DNA of 64,000 nucleotides from Phanerochaete sordida. Taxonomy: Eukaryota > Basidiomycota > Agaricomycetes > Polyporales > Phanerochaetaceae. The notes under the pieces were generated by a model. That model was not told the DNA's origin. It made no database searches and saw nothing but the letters and a program-made list of their open reading frames with translations. Positions within the stretch are counted from its first letter, which is position 1. Each line of letters starts with the position of its first letter. Where the stretch lies: NCBI GenBank assembly GCA_019973155.2, contig BPQB01000087.1, forward strand, positions 1 to 64,000, given 5' to 3'. Of the stretch, positions 43,897 through 56,054 are shown one piece after another. A program made the translations under genes and the position numbers.

Positions 43897-45829
43897 ATGT
43901 GCTTCCAAGGCAACAGCGCTTCCCTATCTTCTACTTATGTCAAACATCAGCTCGCCGCTCTCTGGGAGAACGCCAAGTCATGCGCCCTGGACACGACCAA
44001 AGGCGGCGCACCCACTGGCATTAACGCGCCTGTCAAGAGTGCGTATACGAGGGCCCTCTACGAATATCAATACCCCTCGGTCTCGCAGAGTCCATCATTT
44101 CAAACTACTTTTGATCAGCCAGAGCTCACCTTTCTCTGCGATCACGAGGCCATTCTATCACTGAAACCGTTCATGCGCTCAACCGCGCCGGCGATGAATG
44201 GGTAAGTTGTGTATCATTCACACGTGCGCGGCGACACTCAGTGTGCTAGTAGCGCCGCCACGCAAGCTTCCAGTCAGCTGGTCTTTCGCTATCGAGTGCC
44301 GTTCGAGCGTACTAGCGTCAAGGATCGCAGTTTCGGCATCGATGGCAACGCTCCTGTGCACACAATCAGGATGCTGACACTCAAGCTGGAAGGTGAGATT
44401 GCTGTCGTAGCTGTGCCAATTATGACCTCTCATTTCGAGATGCGCAGAGGCGACACTCATCGGGTCAATGATGGATCAAGAACAGGCTACGACCAGGTCT
44501 CACCTGCGTCGTTACCTTGGATTCCTACAGGAATCGGGTCACCATATCTTCTTCGATCTTCCCGAGTTCGCCGCTCGGGAGAAGGTCTCGCTGACCGATT
44601 ACGCCCTGGCTTGCGACGACACCAAACTTGACCAGTACTCCAAGGGCGTAAGCGTACTTGGCACTCCAATCGACCGCATCGACAGCTTTTTGGAAACGCA
44701 GTGGGCGGCTGCACGTAATCTCGCCTCTGAGAAAAGGGACGGACTCGCCGCATCCATCGCAGTATTCGACACTCGGTGGCTTCTGAACAGGCCAGCACAT
44801 ACACTTTGCCACGCTCGCATAGAATTCAATGCGCCGGAGATCAAGGCACTCTGCTCTCGAGAGGTGGTACTGTGTTTCAAAGTGCGCAGGGTCGCGGTGT
44901 TCAGCTCAGCCGCGTTCTCCGAGTAAGCCGCCTCTTGATTTGTCCTGGAATTAATCCCTGTGGCTTCTGGCTTTTTAACATGTCTTTGCGTAGCGATCCG
45001 CCGCTCATCCTAGATGACTTGACCATCGCCTTCGTCATGAACGTCATGAAGTACGACAGCAAGATTGGGATACTGGAACTCGACTTCTCGAGTATGTAGT
45101 CTCAGCGTCCTTTGAATAGCTCTAATCAGCGGTTTGTACAGCTGCTCGCTATATTCCTGGAATCTCGCCTTCCGCCAAAAAAGAACACCCACAGTTTCCT
45201 AGCCTTGTCGCGCTTCTCAGCACGGAATATCTGGATGCTTTGCTCTCTTACTCCTACCACGTCATTTACAGACCGTCAATCCACACTGCTACATCCTCAG
45301 TAGGCAGCGAGTATTGGCAGCCTATACATCAAGTCGGCAACGACTACAGACCTCGCAGTCATGGTCGGACCCTGATCTGGTTCGAGCGCATTCGCGACAT
45401 CTCGCTGTCTGCATGCGATCAAGTTGTGACCTTGTCCGAGGACGCCATCAATTTCTACTTCCGTTCACTGCAGATTCGGTCTGGCCAGGACCACCCTCTC
45501 TCACGGTGGACCAACGACAAGTTTACCGCCACATTCAACCCCATCACCATCCGCCTATTGACTAATCGCAAGGTCATCGTGTATGTAGATGTGGCGAGTG
45601 CACAGTACGGTTCAAAAGAGTGGGATCCTCATTTATTCCGCAGCCATAAGCTGGCTGACCTTCTCACAGAACGCAAAACAAGATGGTCCACACTTCTCTG
45701 AGCGATCATTTCTGGAACGACAAGGTCACGGGCACGTCTCAGGTCGTTGGAAGCTCTCTGCAATGGTACAACTTTGATTCTGTCACCCTGCAGCGCTGGT
45801 TGTTCCCCAACCACCACCTTCGGGTTTAG
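43897..45829 (+). CDS. hypothetical protein, family not recognised
   Basis: A first exon (MCFQGNSASLSSTYVKHQLA to TAPAMNG) is followed by exons reading SAATQASSQLVFRYRVPFER..LKLE, ATLIGSMMDQEQATTRSHLR..AAFS, DPPLILDDLTIAFVMNVMKY..LELDFSS, AARYIPGISPSAKKEHPQFP..VYVDVAS and TQNKMVHTSLSDHFWNDKVT..NHHLRV, with TAG at 45827-45829. Joins use GT-AG introns; the first acceptor is GCTAG rather than the closer CTCAG, since only it keeps the frame. The product is about 550 residues, soluble, with no signal peptide or TM helix. A repeated feature is regular beta-like segments (HGRTLIWFERIRDISLSA, DKFTATFNPITIRLL). I do not recognise the family. It is the last gene with host-like composition before the region changes. 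Confidence 0.55.
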
Positions 45830-46662
45830 CGCTCGGGCCTCCCGGTCCTTACTATCGCGCTGCAAAGCCCGAGCCCTATGCAGCCCACCTGCAGAGGGCT
45901 CCCAATACATGATGTATCCTCCCCAAACGTGCCCGCCCCTGCGTGGGCGGCCCAATCGCTGGGATAACAATAGAGGACCAACGACAGAAGCGAGAACCCC
46001 CATAAGAGACTGCCAGAGATACGTCGAGACTTGCGCGAGGGTGAACACTGATACCAATGAGGGCGGAACGAACCCACCTCATGCTTGAGACAGGCTGCGG
46101 AGTGTACTTCGTGGCGCACTAGCCACAGACCGCCACGACAACGAACAGCGTAGTCGCGGAAGGGGGACCCAGCACGCACACAGCGAATCCATCCCCAGCC
46201 CTTATGGTCACACACAACACTGCTCACCTGCACTCCCAGAAACAGTTGAACGGACCCTCAACGAAACACTATGGGCCCACACAACACACGCTGCTGACCG
46301 GACGAGTCGTCGACCGCGTCGACCGACGCGTCAGCGGGCGCCCGCAGCCCCAACCTGACGCCCACGGGCGAGCGGACCGCCCTCCAGGCGCTCTGCGAGA
46401 GAGCGCGCGGACGGTGAAACCGAACAGCGCGAACCGTTCGCTGCCAACACCGACACCCCGACACGAACCCCGGATGGAGGTGTGCGGGGGCGATCGATAA
46501 GTACTTCACACCGTGAAGGCCATCAAGCATGACAACTCTGAGCTTCACAGGACAATCCTTGCGGACGTCACGACCCCACGTTCTCAGCATACATGCGACC
46601 GCAGTTCGCGTATCAATGTGTCGAGCATCCAGGGCCAGACGCTGGTCGGGAAAGGGCCCACC
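45830..46662. other. start of the A+C-rich, T-poor region; no gene seen
   Basis: The base composition changes here. The 60 bases from 45961 contain 5 T, versus 15 in the 60 bases from 45781. Open frames are short and mostly on the minus strand, where absence of stops is favoured by the composition. Confidence 0.45.
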
Positions 46663-46669
46663 TATAAAT
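46663..46669 (+). promoter_or_regulatory. TATA box of the ORF at 46732
   Basis: TATAAAT lies 69 bases before the ATG at 46732. Confidence 0.45.
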
Positions 46670-46731
46670 CCGCGCTTGGAAACGGGAAGGGGAAAAAGTA
46701 GCCCAACTCAACCCACGCGATCAAAAGCAAG

Positions 46732-47346
46732 ATGTCCGACAACCATACCCATCGCCCCATACGCAACCTCAGGCAGGCCCGTGCACCTATCCAGCTACTC
46801 CATGCCCAACGGCACCCACGCTGGAGGGAAATCGAACACGGATGTAACTGCGATGAGGACCTGGCCCAATACGTCCATGCCGACCTGTCGTCCCCCAGGC
46901 GCCCGCTCACCCTCACACAGCAACCAGAATTCAAGATACGCACGGGCCTATGGGTACGCATTCACGGCATGCGAGGTCTCCTCCTCGTCCACGACCTCGC
47001 CGCTCTGGAGTTCGACCACTACATCTTCCATCTCCAGCGACATGTCGCTGACAGCACGTCCGACTGCTACCTCGCGGTACCCTCCCGGGCGGTCGAACCC
47101 ACCCCCGCCCAACGCTTCCGCTTCGAGCACCGCACGGGTCGAACCCGGGTTGACCGAAGCCTGTGGCTCCTCGACACCAAGATCCAGCCCCACACGGGCT
47201 ACTTCTCTACGAGGGTCGCCTTACCAGGTACGCCCACAGGGTTGACAAATCTCTCCCCACTCACGAGCCTGCGGACAGGTCAATCCGTCGGCGAACAATA
47301 CACGATGGGAGGAGAGGAAAAGGAGCGGGAGATAGCGGCAGCATGA
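46732..47346 (+). CDS. hypothetical ORF, 204 residues
   Basis: Single open frame starting MSDNHTHRPIRNLRQARAPI and ending EKEREIAAA. The middle looks protein-like, with alternating hydrophobic stretches (FKIRTGLWVRIHGMRGLLLV, FDHYIFHLQRHV, RVDRSLWLLDTKIQPHTGYF). No domain is recognised. A TATA box at a normal distance supports transcription. It lies in the A+C-rich region that also carries the retrotransposon, so it could be element-derived. Confidence 0.4.
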   Translation: MSDNHTHRPIRNLRQARAPIQLLHAQRHPRWREIEHGCNCDEDLAQYVHADLSSPRRPLTLTQQPEFKIRTGLWVRIHGMRGLLLVHDLAALEFDHYIFHLQRHVADSTSDCYLAVPSRAVEPTPAQRFRFEHRTGRTRVDRSLWLLDTKIQPHTGYFSTRVALPGTPTGLTNLSPLTSLRTGQSVGEQYTMGGEEKEREIAAA

Positions 47347-48020
47347 CGATGTGCAATTTGTACAGAGCACCCCATTGACAATCGCACGGAGACATATAGC
47401 ACTCGCGGCCAGCACCCAGAGGGACCGGCGTACACTCCTACACAAGTAAAACTTAGCAGAACAACCATGAGCTCCGGACGACGACTGGAGTGACCAGTTT
47501 AGCCCTCCCTTCTTTTGGGAAGATTTTCGCACGCGCAGAACAGTCACGTGGTCTGACCCAGCTGCAGCGCTACCGAACCGAATACGAACCTCACACACGC
47601 GCCGTCTCAAGAACATGGAAGTAAACACACCTCTGCCTGAGACATAACACGATGCCCGCCCTGACATCCCGTCGACGCCACAGGCGTCACAGCCTGGGTA
47701 CCCCTAGAGACGGCAAAACACCCAGGCGTCGGGACGGACGCTTCGCGACGGCACGACTGTCGGGTGGAGACACATCACTCTACACGGTACGAGGCACCCT
47801 ATGGCCCATAAGGCTGACACACTCAGACGATCCCATACAGCAGAGGCAGTTGTACAGTTTAGCGGAAGCCCAGCTACTCCCAAAGCGAGCCCCCAAGCCC
47901 TCACACCGAAGAGCAGGGGCCGACGCGACGAGCCCACCGGCCATAGCGAGAGCACATGCACGCGCAGGGGCCCAGCCACGCGACGATAGCGCCAGCCCTG
48001 TATACGAAAAGCTAGAGCCC
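47347..48020. other. intergenic, no gene seen
   Basis: A+C-rich on the + strand. Frames at 47652-48026 (+) and on the minus strand have low-complexity translations with no domain. Confidence 0.4.
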
Positions 48021-48027
48021 ATATAAG
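48021..48027 (+). promoter_or_regulatory. TATA-like box of the gene at 48068
   Basis: ATATAAG lies 47 bases before the ATG at 48068. Confidence 0.4.
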
Positions 48028-48067
48028 TACGTAGACCGCGATAGCCTGGGCCCCACCCACTCAAGCC

Positions 48068-49204
48068 ATGTCGTTCAGATGTGCCCCACCGGCCTCAGTC
48101 ATTACCAGAATCGCGGAACTGGCGAAGGAGGACCCCGACAACGATGGGGCGAAGGCACTCTCTCGGACGAGCCGCGAGTGCGAGTGGGCGGCGAGGCCGG
48201 CCAGGATGATGAACACGACGATCTACGTCGAGAAGGCTTCCCCCCCGCTGTCAGTCGTAACAACCTGGATGTCGACGAACCCGGCTCACCGAGCGCTGGT
48301 GCGCCATTTGACCATCTCTGAACGAGGTCTCACTCTCCGCCCGCGCCCGTACGACGATAGCGACATCAGCCCGGCCGAAATCCTCGCGCTGTGCGCGACA
48401 TTCGAAGACCTCCGCGAGCTCACACTCAACGGGCTGAACATCACGGAGCACACCCCACTCTCCGTCCCCGCCCCCTTTGGACCTCAGTCCACTCGCGTCC
48501 TCAGCATCATTGGATCTCATGCAGACACCACCATGCACGCGGTCGCGAGTGTCGCCACCAGACTCCCAGGCCTCAACACCCTACAGCTCGACGGCTACGG
48601 GGGAGAGGTCATGAACGTCGATCTCGAAACTATCAGTGACATCCTGGGGCGGGTCGCCCTCCCCCTGGAGGCCCTCCGGGTACGACGGTGTACGGTCGAC
48701 CAGGTCACGGCGGTGAACCTCATACTCAGGTCTGCAGTCGGGACGCTCCGCCACCTCAGTATCGAGCTGTGGGCCACCCCCGACCCCCACTACGAGATTG
48801 TTGGCTTCGTAGCCATCAACCTCCTACCGCTCGAACAACTCCGCGAGCTCGACATCTTCGTCCCACTCCGAGTGGATCACGGCTGGTACGACATCGCCGC
48901 CCACGCATACCCCGTCCTACGAATGATCCGCCATGCCCCTCCCACCATCGTCGACACACACGTCGTCTTCTGGAACAGGATGGACACCGTAGATGCCTTC
49001 ATCCAGGCCCTCAGCACCTTCCCCATATCGTCACTGTGCGCATACCTGCGCCGAATCCCGACCATGCAGAAGCTCTCCGTTCGGGCAGGCGGCTCAGACG
49101 TTAGCCCCATGCTGCGAGACCTCCGCTGGATGAGAGTTCAAAGGCTCAGCAAGGCCTGGCGAGGCGCGCTCCGAACGTACGGACATTTCCTCGAGCTCAT
49201 CTAA
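48068..49204 (+). CDS. F-box/LRR-like protein (copy 1 of a diverged pair)
   Basis: Intronless frame of 378 residues, MSFRCAPPASVITRIAELAK to YGHFLELI. The N-terminus (PPASVITRIAELAKEDPDND, then ALSRTSRECEWAARPARMMN) has the spacing of a degenerate F-box. The rest is LRR-like: ALVRHLTISERG, LRELTLNGLNI, LNTLQLDGYGG, LRHLSIELWATPD and LRELDIFVPLRV. It shares an ordered pattern with the gene at 50595-51814, including LVRHL, a VDAFIQALSTFP/LDALVRALSDLP block and the LDIFVPL/LNVIVPF block, so the two are paralogs. A role as SCF substrate adaptor is inference and the F-box is weak. Codon use is strongly A/C-biased, like the surrounding region. Confidence 0.5.
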   Translation: MSFRCAPPASVITRIAELAKEDPDNDGAKALSRTSRECEWAARPARMMNTTIYVEKASPPLSVVTTWMSTNPAHRALVRHLTISERGLTLRPRPYDDSDISPAEILALCATFEDLRELTLNGLNITEHTPLSVPAPFGPQSTRVLSIIGSHADTTMHAVASVATRLPGLNTLQLDGYGGEVMNVDLETISDILGRVALPLEALRVRRCTVDQVTAVNLILRSAVGTLRHLSIELWATPDPHYEIVGFVAINLLPLEQLRELDIFVPLRVDHGWYDIAAHAYPVLRMIRHAPPTIVDTHVVFWNRMDTVDAFIQALSTFPISSLCAYLRRIPTMQKLSVRAGGSDVSPMLRDLRWMRVQRLSKAWRGALRTYGHFLELI

Positions 49205-50594
49205 TGACCTGCGAACCGTAACTACGCCCTGTACGAATAGGCAGAGACACGAGCACGGGTAGCCACATGAATAGCCCGACGTTTGATATCGCACAAGACA
49301 CAGTCCGGTGACCCCGCTGGGAGACAACTACTTGCGACGAGGCATGAATGCGCGCTCTGCACAGCGGATAGAAAGTGCGACCCCGCTGGAGTTCTAGCCC
49401 GACTCACTCGACTAAGCAAGCACGAATGGGCCGTCTGAGGACCAGGCGGGACAAGCGAGGCCGAGAGCGTCCCGCAGACCACCCTGAGAGCCAAGCCCAG
49501 ACCGGCGAGACGGTGCGACACGGAGAGCTTGCATGATGGGCCTGAGAAACATGAAGTGGCAGCCCTGAGTGGCGGAGCGATCGCACTGCGTTCGCGGCGA
49601 CGCGCATCCCCTGAAAAAGCCATCCGCCTCCAGATGGCCGCGGGAGAGGAACGGGAGTAGCCGAGCCAACCACAGCGGAACCAGACGATTCACGCTGAGC
49701 CATAGGACGAACGGGTAGGCATGCCCGCAGCATGACGACACCAGGCACGACGGGCCCTCATGATACGAAGCCGGCCTTCTAGACGAAGTAAGGGTCACGG
49801 GCGCTCGATGGACGCCTAACAGTCTCTTCCTGACTCCCCTGTCAACGGAAGAGGGTAAATGAACCCAACGGCTGAACGGCGTATCACCCGGTAGGACAAG
49901 GGCAAGACGCCGCGACCCTTACGCTGAACGCACTCGATAAATATCGTTCACAGAACCTTAAACAGAGGCAGACAGGCACGCGAGCTTTCATGCCCGACGC
50001 CAAACGCATACTCAGGTAGGGCCGGCGCCCACGACGACCTAGATTATACTCATAGAAGAAGGATTACTCCTACAACACTGGCAAGTGGAAACGGCCTGGA
50101 CGAGCCAAGCGAGCGCGACGGGACCGCGATGCGACGGCATATGCCACGGTGTGCGCGCGGCCTCAGATAGGGCCTCACCTCCGAAAGTGAGTCCGACAGA
50201 ACGCGAGAAGGCTTCGAGCTGACATCGCGCCCGACTGTACAGGAAGGGGAATTCCACAGCCGGAAGAGCCCGTTCAGGACAATAACGAGCTGACGGATAG
50301 TCGCGAAGGCGGCGCCACGGCGACAGCGCAAGTAGAATCGTACAGTCTGATGGCACTCGAAACTGTATCTAGGAATCACGCGTAATGAATCTGAAGCGGG
50401 ACTCCAGCGTGGAAGACACGCCTGCTCATCCAAACCAGGTCCGAGTTGAACAAGGGGTCGCGAGCGACGCGACGTCTTGACCCAAGACCTTGCTTATCCC
50501 CGCCCCTGGTCGCAATGGCTGCCATACCTGCCCGAGGCGAGTACGCAGACCCACTCACAGCGCGGACAATGCTAACGGCCAACATCACACACAG
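49205..50594. other. intergenic, no convincing gene
   Basis: A+C-rich. Long minus-strand frames (49222-49798, 50039-50433) translate to Arg/Ser/Cys-rich low-complexity sequence and are best seen as composition artefacts. The 5' exon of the next gene may lie near 50450-50540 but no in-frame ATG was found. Confidence 0.4.
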
Positions 50595-51814
50595 CATTCC
50601 CCCTGATCACCTTCGGCAAGCTCCCCACGGAAGTCGTCGGGAGAATCGTGCGCGCGGCCGCGACCGACGCGCTGCTAAAGGACAAGATCACCACCGCCCA
50701 CATCTGCCGCTACGTTGCTTCCATAGCATATCCCATCGTGTTCGAAACCACCACCTTCAACGCAAGCGCGTGCGGGGCCTGCTTCACCGCGGGCGAAACG
50801 TTCTTCTTCCTCGACACGGCCACGAAGGCCGGCGAGCGGGCCATCCCACTCGTCCGACACCTGGTCTTCACCGGCGAAATCAAGGACGAGGGAGAGAAGA
50901 ATGCGTACGACAGCCATGTCCTACTGGGTAAAGTCCTGTCGATCTGCTCCCGCTTCCCCAACCTCAACGAGGTCGAGCTGGAACACATGACTTGCACTGC
51001 CCTACCGTTCCCCCAGGGGCTCTTCCCGGCCGCTATCGTTCTCGAGAACGTCACGGCCCTCACCGTCGACATCTACGACACGCGCGACGCCACGAAGGCT
51101 CTCACCAGCTTCGCACAGGCCTTCCCCAACCTGGACCGACTGCATGTCCGCACCACGCGTATCATGAGCGCGGCTGACTGGGTCGCCATCGAGCCGTCGC
51201 TTGCCGACATGGAAATCTTCCCCAAGCACTTGCGCATCGGGCGCGTCACTGACGACCGTATCATCTACGCGAACGCCCTCATCGAAGCGGCGAGCAGCTC
51301 CGTCGAGGAGATCACCCTCTACCTGTCGCCGACCCACCCACAGGTCCAAGGTATCAACAGAGAGGTATACGTTCGCGAACCCCACGTCACAAAGCACAGA
51401 CTAACACCGAAGCCACAGACTCATCTGTCTCTACTCGGGGCGGATCGCCTCACGAAATTGAATGTCATTGTGCCGTTCTCGCCAATCCCGTCGGGGGCCG
51501 AGACGAAGGCGGTCACCCGCTCCCTCATTCCCATGCTCGCGACGCGCCCCGACGCTCTCGCCGACATCGTCATCACCATATTCACTCGGCCCCGAAAGCT
51601 CGACGCCCTGGTTCGCGCCCTCTCGGACCTTCCAGCGAAGGCCATCTGCCGCGCGCTCGGCAAGGGCGGCGCCGCCTTTCACTCGCTCACATTCCAACTC
51701 AACGTCGGAGTAAACAAGGCGGGCTGCGCGGGCCAGGACGCATGGGAGGCCCTGTACGAGAGATGCCCCATGTGGTTCCCGACGGACATGGATTTCGCCG
51801 TACTGTACGAATGA
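50595..51814 (+). CDS. F-box/LRR-like protein (copy 2 of a diverged pair), 5' end unresolved
   Basis: From an acceptor at 50594 the frame reads FPLITFGKLPTEVVGRIVRA, a recognisable F-box start, then HICRYVASIAYPIVFETTTF, IPLVRHLVFTGEI, FPNLNEVELEHMT, VTALTVDIYDT, FPNLDRLHVRTTR and VEEITLYLS. It ends MDFAVLYE. A probable 54-nt intron (51365-51418, with ACTAAC branch site and CCACAG acceptor) is stop-free and a multiple of three, so the frame stays open either way. No ATG was found upstream in frame; the first exon is missing or degenerate. It is paralogous to the gene at 48068. Likely SCF adaptor by family; could also be a decaying copy. Confidence 0.5.
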
Positions 51815-54800
51815 TTCGCATACGCTGAGCCTATAGCCCGGCCGCCTCCCACTTCCTACGACTCCCCTTCCCAATAGCGACGCCACGACCGTTTGTACTA
51901 TTAGCATATGGCGCGCATATACAGTATCCCCGACCACGTGAGACGTCGGCCTATAAACGACCGCCCAGAGCCCCATGGACGCGCCGGAAAGCGCGACCAG
52001 GTGATAAACGGGGCGAGCCCTACGCGGCGACTGCCAGATCACACCGCGACGAACGCTATCGTGCGGCGGAGACAAAAAAGGACTCCCGCAACCCCAGCAC
52101 AGGGACTGGATTCAGGGCAGCTGCGCTGGTGGCTCCGCGACGAACAAAAGAAGCTAGGAATGGAAGGCTCAAGCGGCGGCGAGAGCCTTCCAAACAGAAC
52201 TACGTCTGTGGGCGCCCGATCCTCGCCCGGAGTGCCAGTCACTTAAGCTTCAGCAGCGCCGATGGGAGACCCTCAACGAGCTGGCGAACTTCAACGACGA
52301 GATGCCCCGCGGCACGCCCCCTAATGCACACAGCTGATTGTGAAAAGCACCGTGCAAGCCGGCCAGAGATCCCAAACGGCAATAGTCCTCACTGTGCGAC
52401 GACACAGGGCCCGGAGGGAAAAAGGCTGAGCATCGAGCCGCTCTCCGGAAGGAGCGACGCGCGCGAACGCTAGATGAGGTGAGGCAGCTCGCATACTCAC
52501 CGGGTGACCTGGCGGGAGACGTCAGGGCGCGGCGGTGAACGAAACGTCGCCTGACCAGAACAACCGCGAAAACGGCACCATAGGGGGCCTACGCCCGGTT
52601 ATCCGCTGCACCAAAGGCGGATTGCTCCGACGCACAGCGCATTGGACACACGATAGCTACTCCACTCTCGCAGGGGCGGGACACCAGGCTAACTCAAACG
52701 CGTACGTGAAGGAATGCATATAGCAGGCTCCATGACAGAACCTAGCTCATACAGCGGACAGGAACACTCCTGCACGCCGTCTGACGAGAAGGGCACCCCG
52801 CATGCCCAACGAAATGACACACGCGGGGCCGATAGCCCGCAAAGGGTCACGGCGAATGAGGACGCAAGACTCGCCGCTATCCACATCCTCGCCCTAAAAC
52901 TAACCACTACGGTATGCCTGGCTCATACACAACGGCCACACAACCGTCACTGACCATACCCACGATTACAGTAACACTACGCTCTCTGACGACTAACTGA
53001 GCAAGGGCCAAGAAGCCCTTTGGGCCTGCGAGACGGCGAACGCGCCGCTTGGCATTGTGCTCGGCGCAGAGCACCTGAGATGCGATCTTACGGAGCCAAC
53101 CCCCTTGCGGTACACGGCCCTGCGCCCCGGTCCAGAGCAGGACACGGCTTGTCCTGCCACGTCGTGCTGGCCTACGGCCCGACCAGCCCGCCACATAGAC
53201 CCCAAGGACCCGCCCGACGACCCGCAGCGTCCGGAAACCTCGCAAACTGCGTGCCGACTCGCTCGACGAGACACGCCAATGGGGTAAGACCCGGCCACCC
53301 ACTGCTGACGCCGCGCAGACGACCAGCACGACCATATGAACACCACGGCGGCGAACGGCTGTGCTTGCACCGCCGACGCCGAAGCGAACGGCAGCATGGC
53401 TGGCCACTTGGCCCCTCCCCCGGAGGCTCGTGACATGCACCACCAGTAGGAAGGCCCCTATAACCAGCGCCTGACGGACGGCGTAGGGCGGGCATCCATG
53501 CCCCCACCCAGCAGAGGCGGCCAACGCAGCACGAGCCACAAGACGAGCCGAACGTGGAAAGGATCACGTCTGCGGCCCTTGCAATAATGTTGGTACAGCC
53601 GGTACGAGCTTGGGGTCATGACTACTCGCGCGCACACGCGTCGCCACGTATAGGTGTACAGACGGAGACATAATATACAATCTGATATCCCGTCCGAGGC
53701 TATACGGACCATAAACGCAACAAGCGTTGGGTCGACGAGACACATCACGGGAGGGATGGTGGGTTCTATACATGCACACACGCAACTATCAATACTCACA
53801 ATGCAACACGACCGGATTGAGGCCCTCGAGCCCAGAGCCCAGCCTGACAGACGTTAACAGCCCAGGCGACTCAGACTCGACAACGGCCAGGACATGCGAC
53901 CTCACCCAGATGCGACGGCGCTTGACAGAGAGAGCATTCGGACCGCCGCAAAGGCGCACGCCGTAGCAATCCGCTACAAGGCGCGACGGAGCGGAGATGC
54001 GGATCGCGAAGGGCAACTCAGCGTCTACCGGACGCCCGGAGCACGTGCCACAAGAGTCGCCGACGGGCACACACCCACACACGCACACCGCCGCCAACCT
54101 GCCTAGGACGATACACGCGGGTCGTGAAGACTGCAGGACGGGCGGGACCACACCAGTGGTCCTGCGCCTAGCAGCAGGCGGGACATGCGAGACGACCTTC
54201 GAAAACGAACACACAGACTGGACGCGCAGGCACGTCTCTAGATTACGACATCCCGTCTAACCATCCCAAGATGCACCAGGCCGGGCAGGACCCCCAGCAT
54301 AACGGCATAGCGCTCCTGCACCCCTTTCGCAACTCTCCGAAAATGCATACAGCCGACGTCAACCCCATATTGACGGATCAATACTCCTCTCGCCCAGCAG
54401 CGCCATTCCCACTGCCAACCACGGTATAAGAGATGTGGATAGTGGCCGCTATCCCCCTCCAACACCAGTCGGCCCTTCGCACCGCCATGCTACACACACA
54501 ACACAGCCGGGTCGAAGGTGACGTGGCACCTGCGGGTACGTACAAGCCATTAGCAACGATACACCGACGGACCAGGCGAGATGAGCTAATAGAACTCACC
54601 TCCCGTGCAGAACCCATGACAGGTCGTACGAGACAGAACAACTGGGCAGTGAGCCAGCTCACGGCGGCACAACACGACCATCCGCTACGCGACACGACAG
54701 AGAGCGGCGGGGCTAGCGCGAAGGCGCTGGAGTCCGGCCCGATCTCGTGCGGGGGTCACGTGACCTCTCGCCCGAGCCTCACCGAACAAGAGGGCGGAGC

Positions 54801-54930
54801 GCCTGAGGTGCACGTCATCGCACTCCCACTGACGGGCCACCCGCTGCCCAGCGGAGCCTCTGTCGCGGTGAGCACAGCACACAACCAGAGCGTCGCGGGA
54901 TGCACCATCTAATCACTAAGACAGTCATCC
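51815..54930. other. 3.1-kb A+C-rich stretch, no convincing gene
   Basis: Frames occur on both strands (for example 52907-53539 on minus, 54433-54912 on plus), but their translations are Arg/Gly/Ser or Thr/His-rich without hydrophobic cores or motifs. A TATA-like CTATAAA at about 51952 is followed only by a ten-codon frame. I see no rRNA, tRNA or tandem array. Confidence 0.4.
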
Positions 54931-55410
54931 TTGCAATCTGGTCCCAACGAATACCTCACGCCACACGACCATTTTATTGCGGGCGCCGTTCTGCTCCAAG
55001 TGATCAGAGTCGGACGACACCGCCTGCGCCACTCGGTGCTACACTACCAAGCGTACCGCATCCCGGACCGCACAGTTGCAGTCGGACGGTACGTCTCGCT
55101 GTACGACCCCAACGACGCCTACCTGCACATCTGTCGCCGCGTCATTGCGGTACGAATGTTGGAGGCGGCGTGGGTTGAATTCACACTCGAACGAAAAAGC
55201 GACCTCGAACCCCTCATCATCTGCGCCGTCCCGGTGCGCCAGGGCTGGGCCGTGCTCCCGACGAACCTAGCAATCCTCCACATGTTCATCAAGCGCATCC
55301 TACCTAACACCTACCCACCCATCCCCACGACCCCGGGTCACGCCGTCGTCGGGAACGCGCGCCCACGATGGAGATGGCTGCGACGCATCTTCGGACGTGA
55401 CCCCAACTAG
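54931..55410 (+). CDS. hypothetical ORF, about 160 residues, 5' end unresolved
   Basis: The open frame reads NEYLTPHDHFIAGAVLLQVI, RHRLRHSVLHYQAYRIPDRT, VRMLEAAWVEFTLERKS, LIICAVPVRQGWAVLPTN and ends RWLRRIFGRDPN. The sequence has a realistic alternation of hydrophobic and polar residues, unlike neighbouring frames. No ATG begins it; a preceding exon joined at the AAG acceptor near 54920 is likely but could not be fixed. No family is recognised. It lies 645 bases upstream of the zinc-knuckle ORF. Confidence 0.35.
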   Translation: MQSGPNEYLTPHDHFIAGAVLLQVIRVGRHRLRHSVLHYQAYRIPDRTVAVGRYVSLYDPNDAYLHICRRVIAVRMLEAAWVEFTLERKSDLEPLIICAVPVRQGWAVLPTNLAILHMFIKRILPNTYPPIPTTPGHAVVGNARPRWRWLRRIFGRDPN

Positions 55411-55948
55411 GCGGCGCCCCGACAGCGAAACCCAACCGCACGTCGAACTCCTTCTGCACCCCGGAAAGCTGAGAGCTACAGAACATATGTACACATGACC
55501 CATGCCGTATGCTGTTACGAATAATCACATGCTGAGTCAAAGACCCTTCCAACGGACTCCATGTCAGGAACGATCCATGCATGAGAACGATGGGGCGGCA
55601 TGGCACAGGCAAGTGGCCCAACGAACCCACAAAGAGCTGCTCTAAGAGACGACGCTTGAGGCGCGGTCGACCCACAGCACCGGCGCGAGCACAGGCTCGA
55701 ACATTTGAACTTACGTGCAGGAGCGGCCCACCGGGCGCCTCAAGGGACGGGGCCGGCCGGCCGGCGAAGCTCATCCTGCCAACGACGCAAACCTTGCGAA
55801 CCCTGCTTCCACCAGTGGATGCAGCGCGGGATGCTGCCTCCAAGCCAGAAGGCACGGCGAACGGTCAACATGGAGGGCCGTCCGATGACTTTGGTCACGC
55901 AGCGATAGCCCGCAGCGCCCGAATTGGAGATGAGGACGAACGCCTGCT
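55411..55948. other. upstream region of the zinc-knuckle ORF, no separate gene
   Basis: The frame of the following ORF is open back to 55581, but the coherent protein starts after the TATA box. Confidence 0.35.
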
Positions 55949-55955
55949 TATAAAG
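55949..55955 (+). promoter_or_regulatory. TATA box of the zinc-knuckle ORF
   Basis: TATAAAG lies 106 bases before the ATG at 56055. Confidence 0.45.
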
Positions 55956-56054
55956 AGCACAGAGGCCCGACAACGACCTGTACGGTTCTCAGTCATACAC
56001 AGATCCGTACACTCGCTACTACAATCCAACATCTGCATCCCCTACCACAGCCCC

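Noticed and set aside
49222..50433. Series of minus-strand frames with Cys/Ser/Arg-rich translations
   Set aside because: Same compositional effect; no hydrophobic pattern, motif or splice structure.
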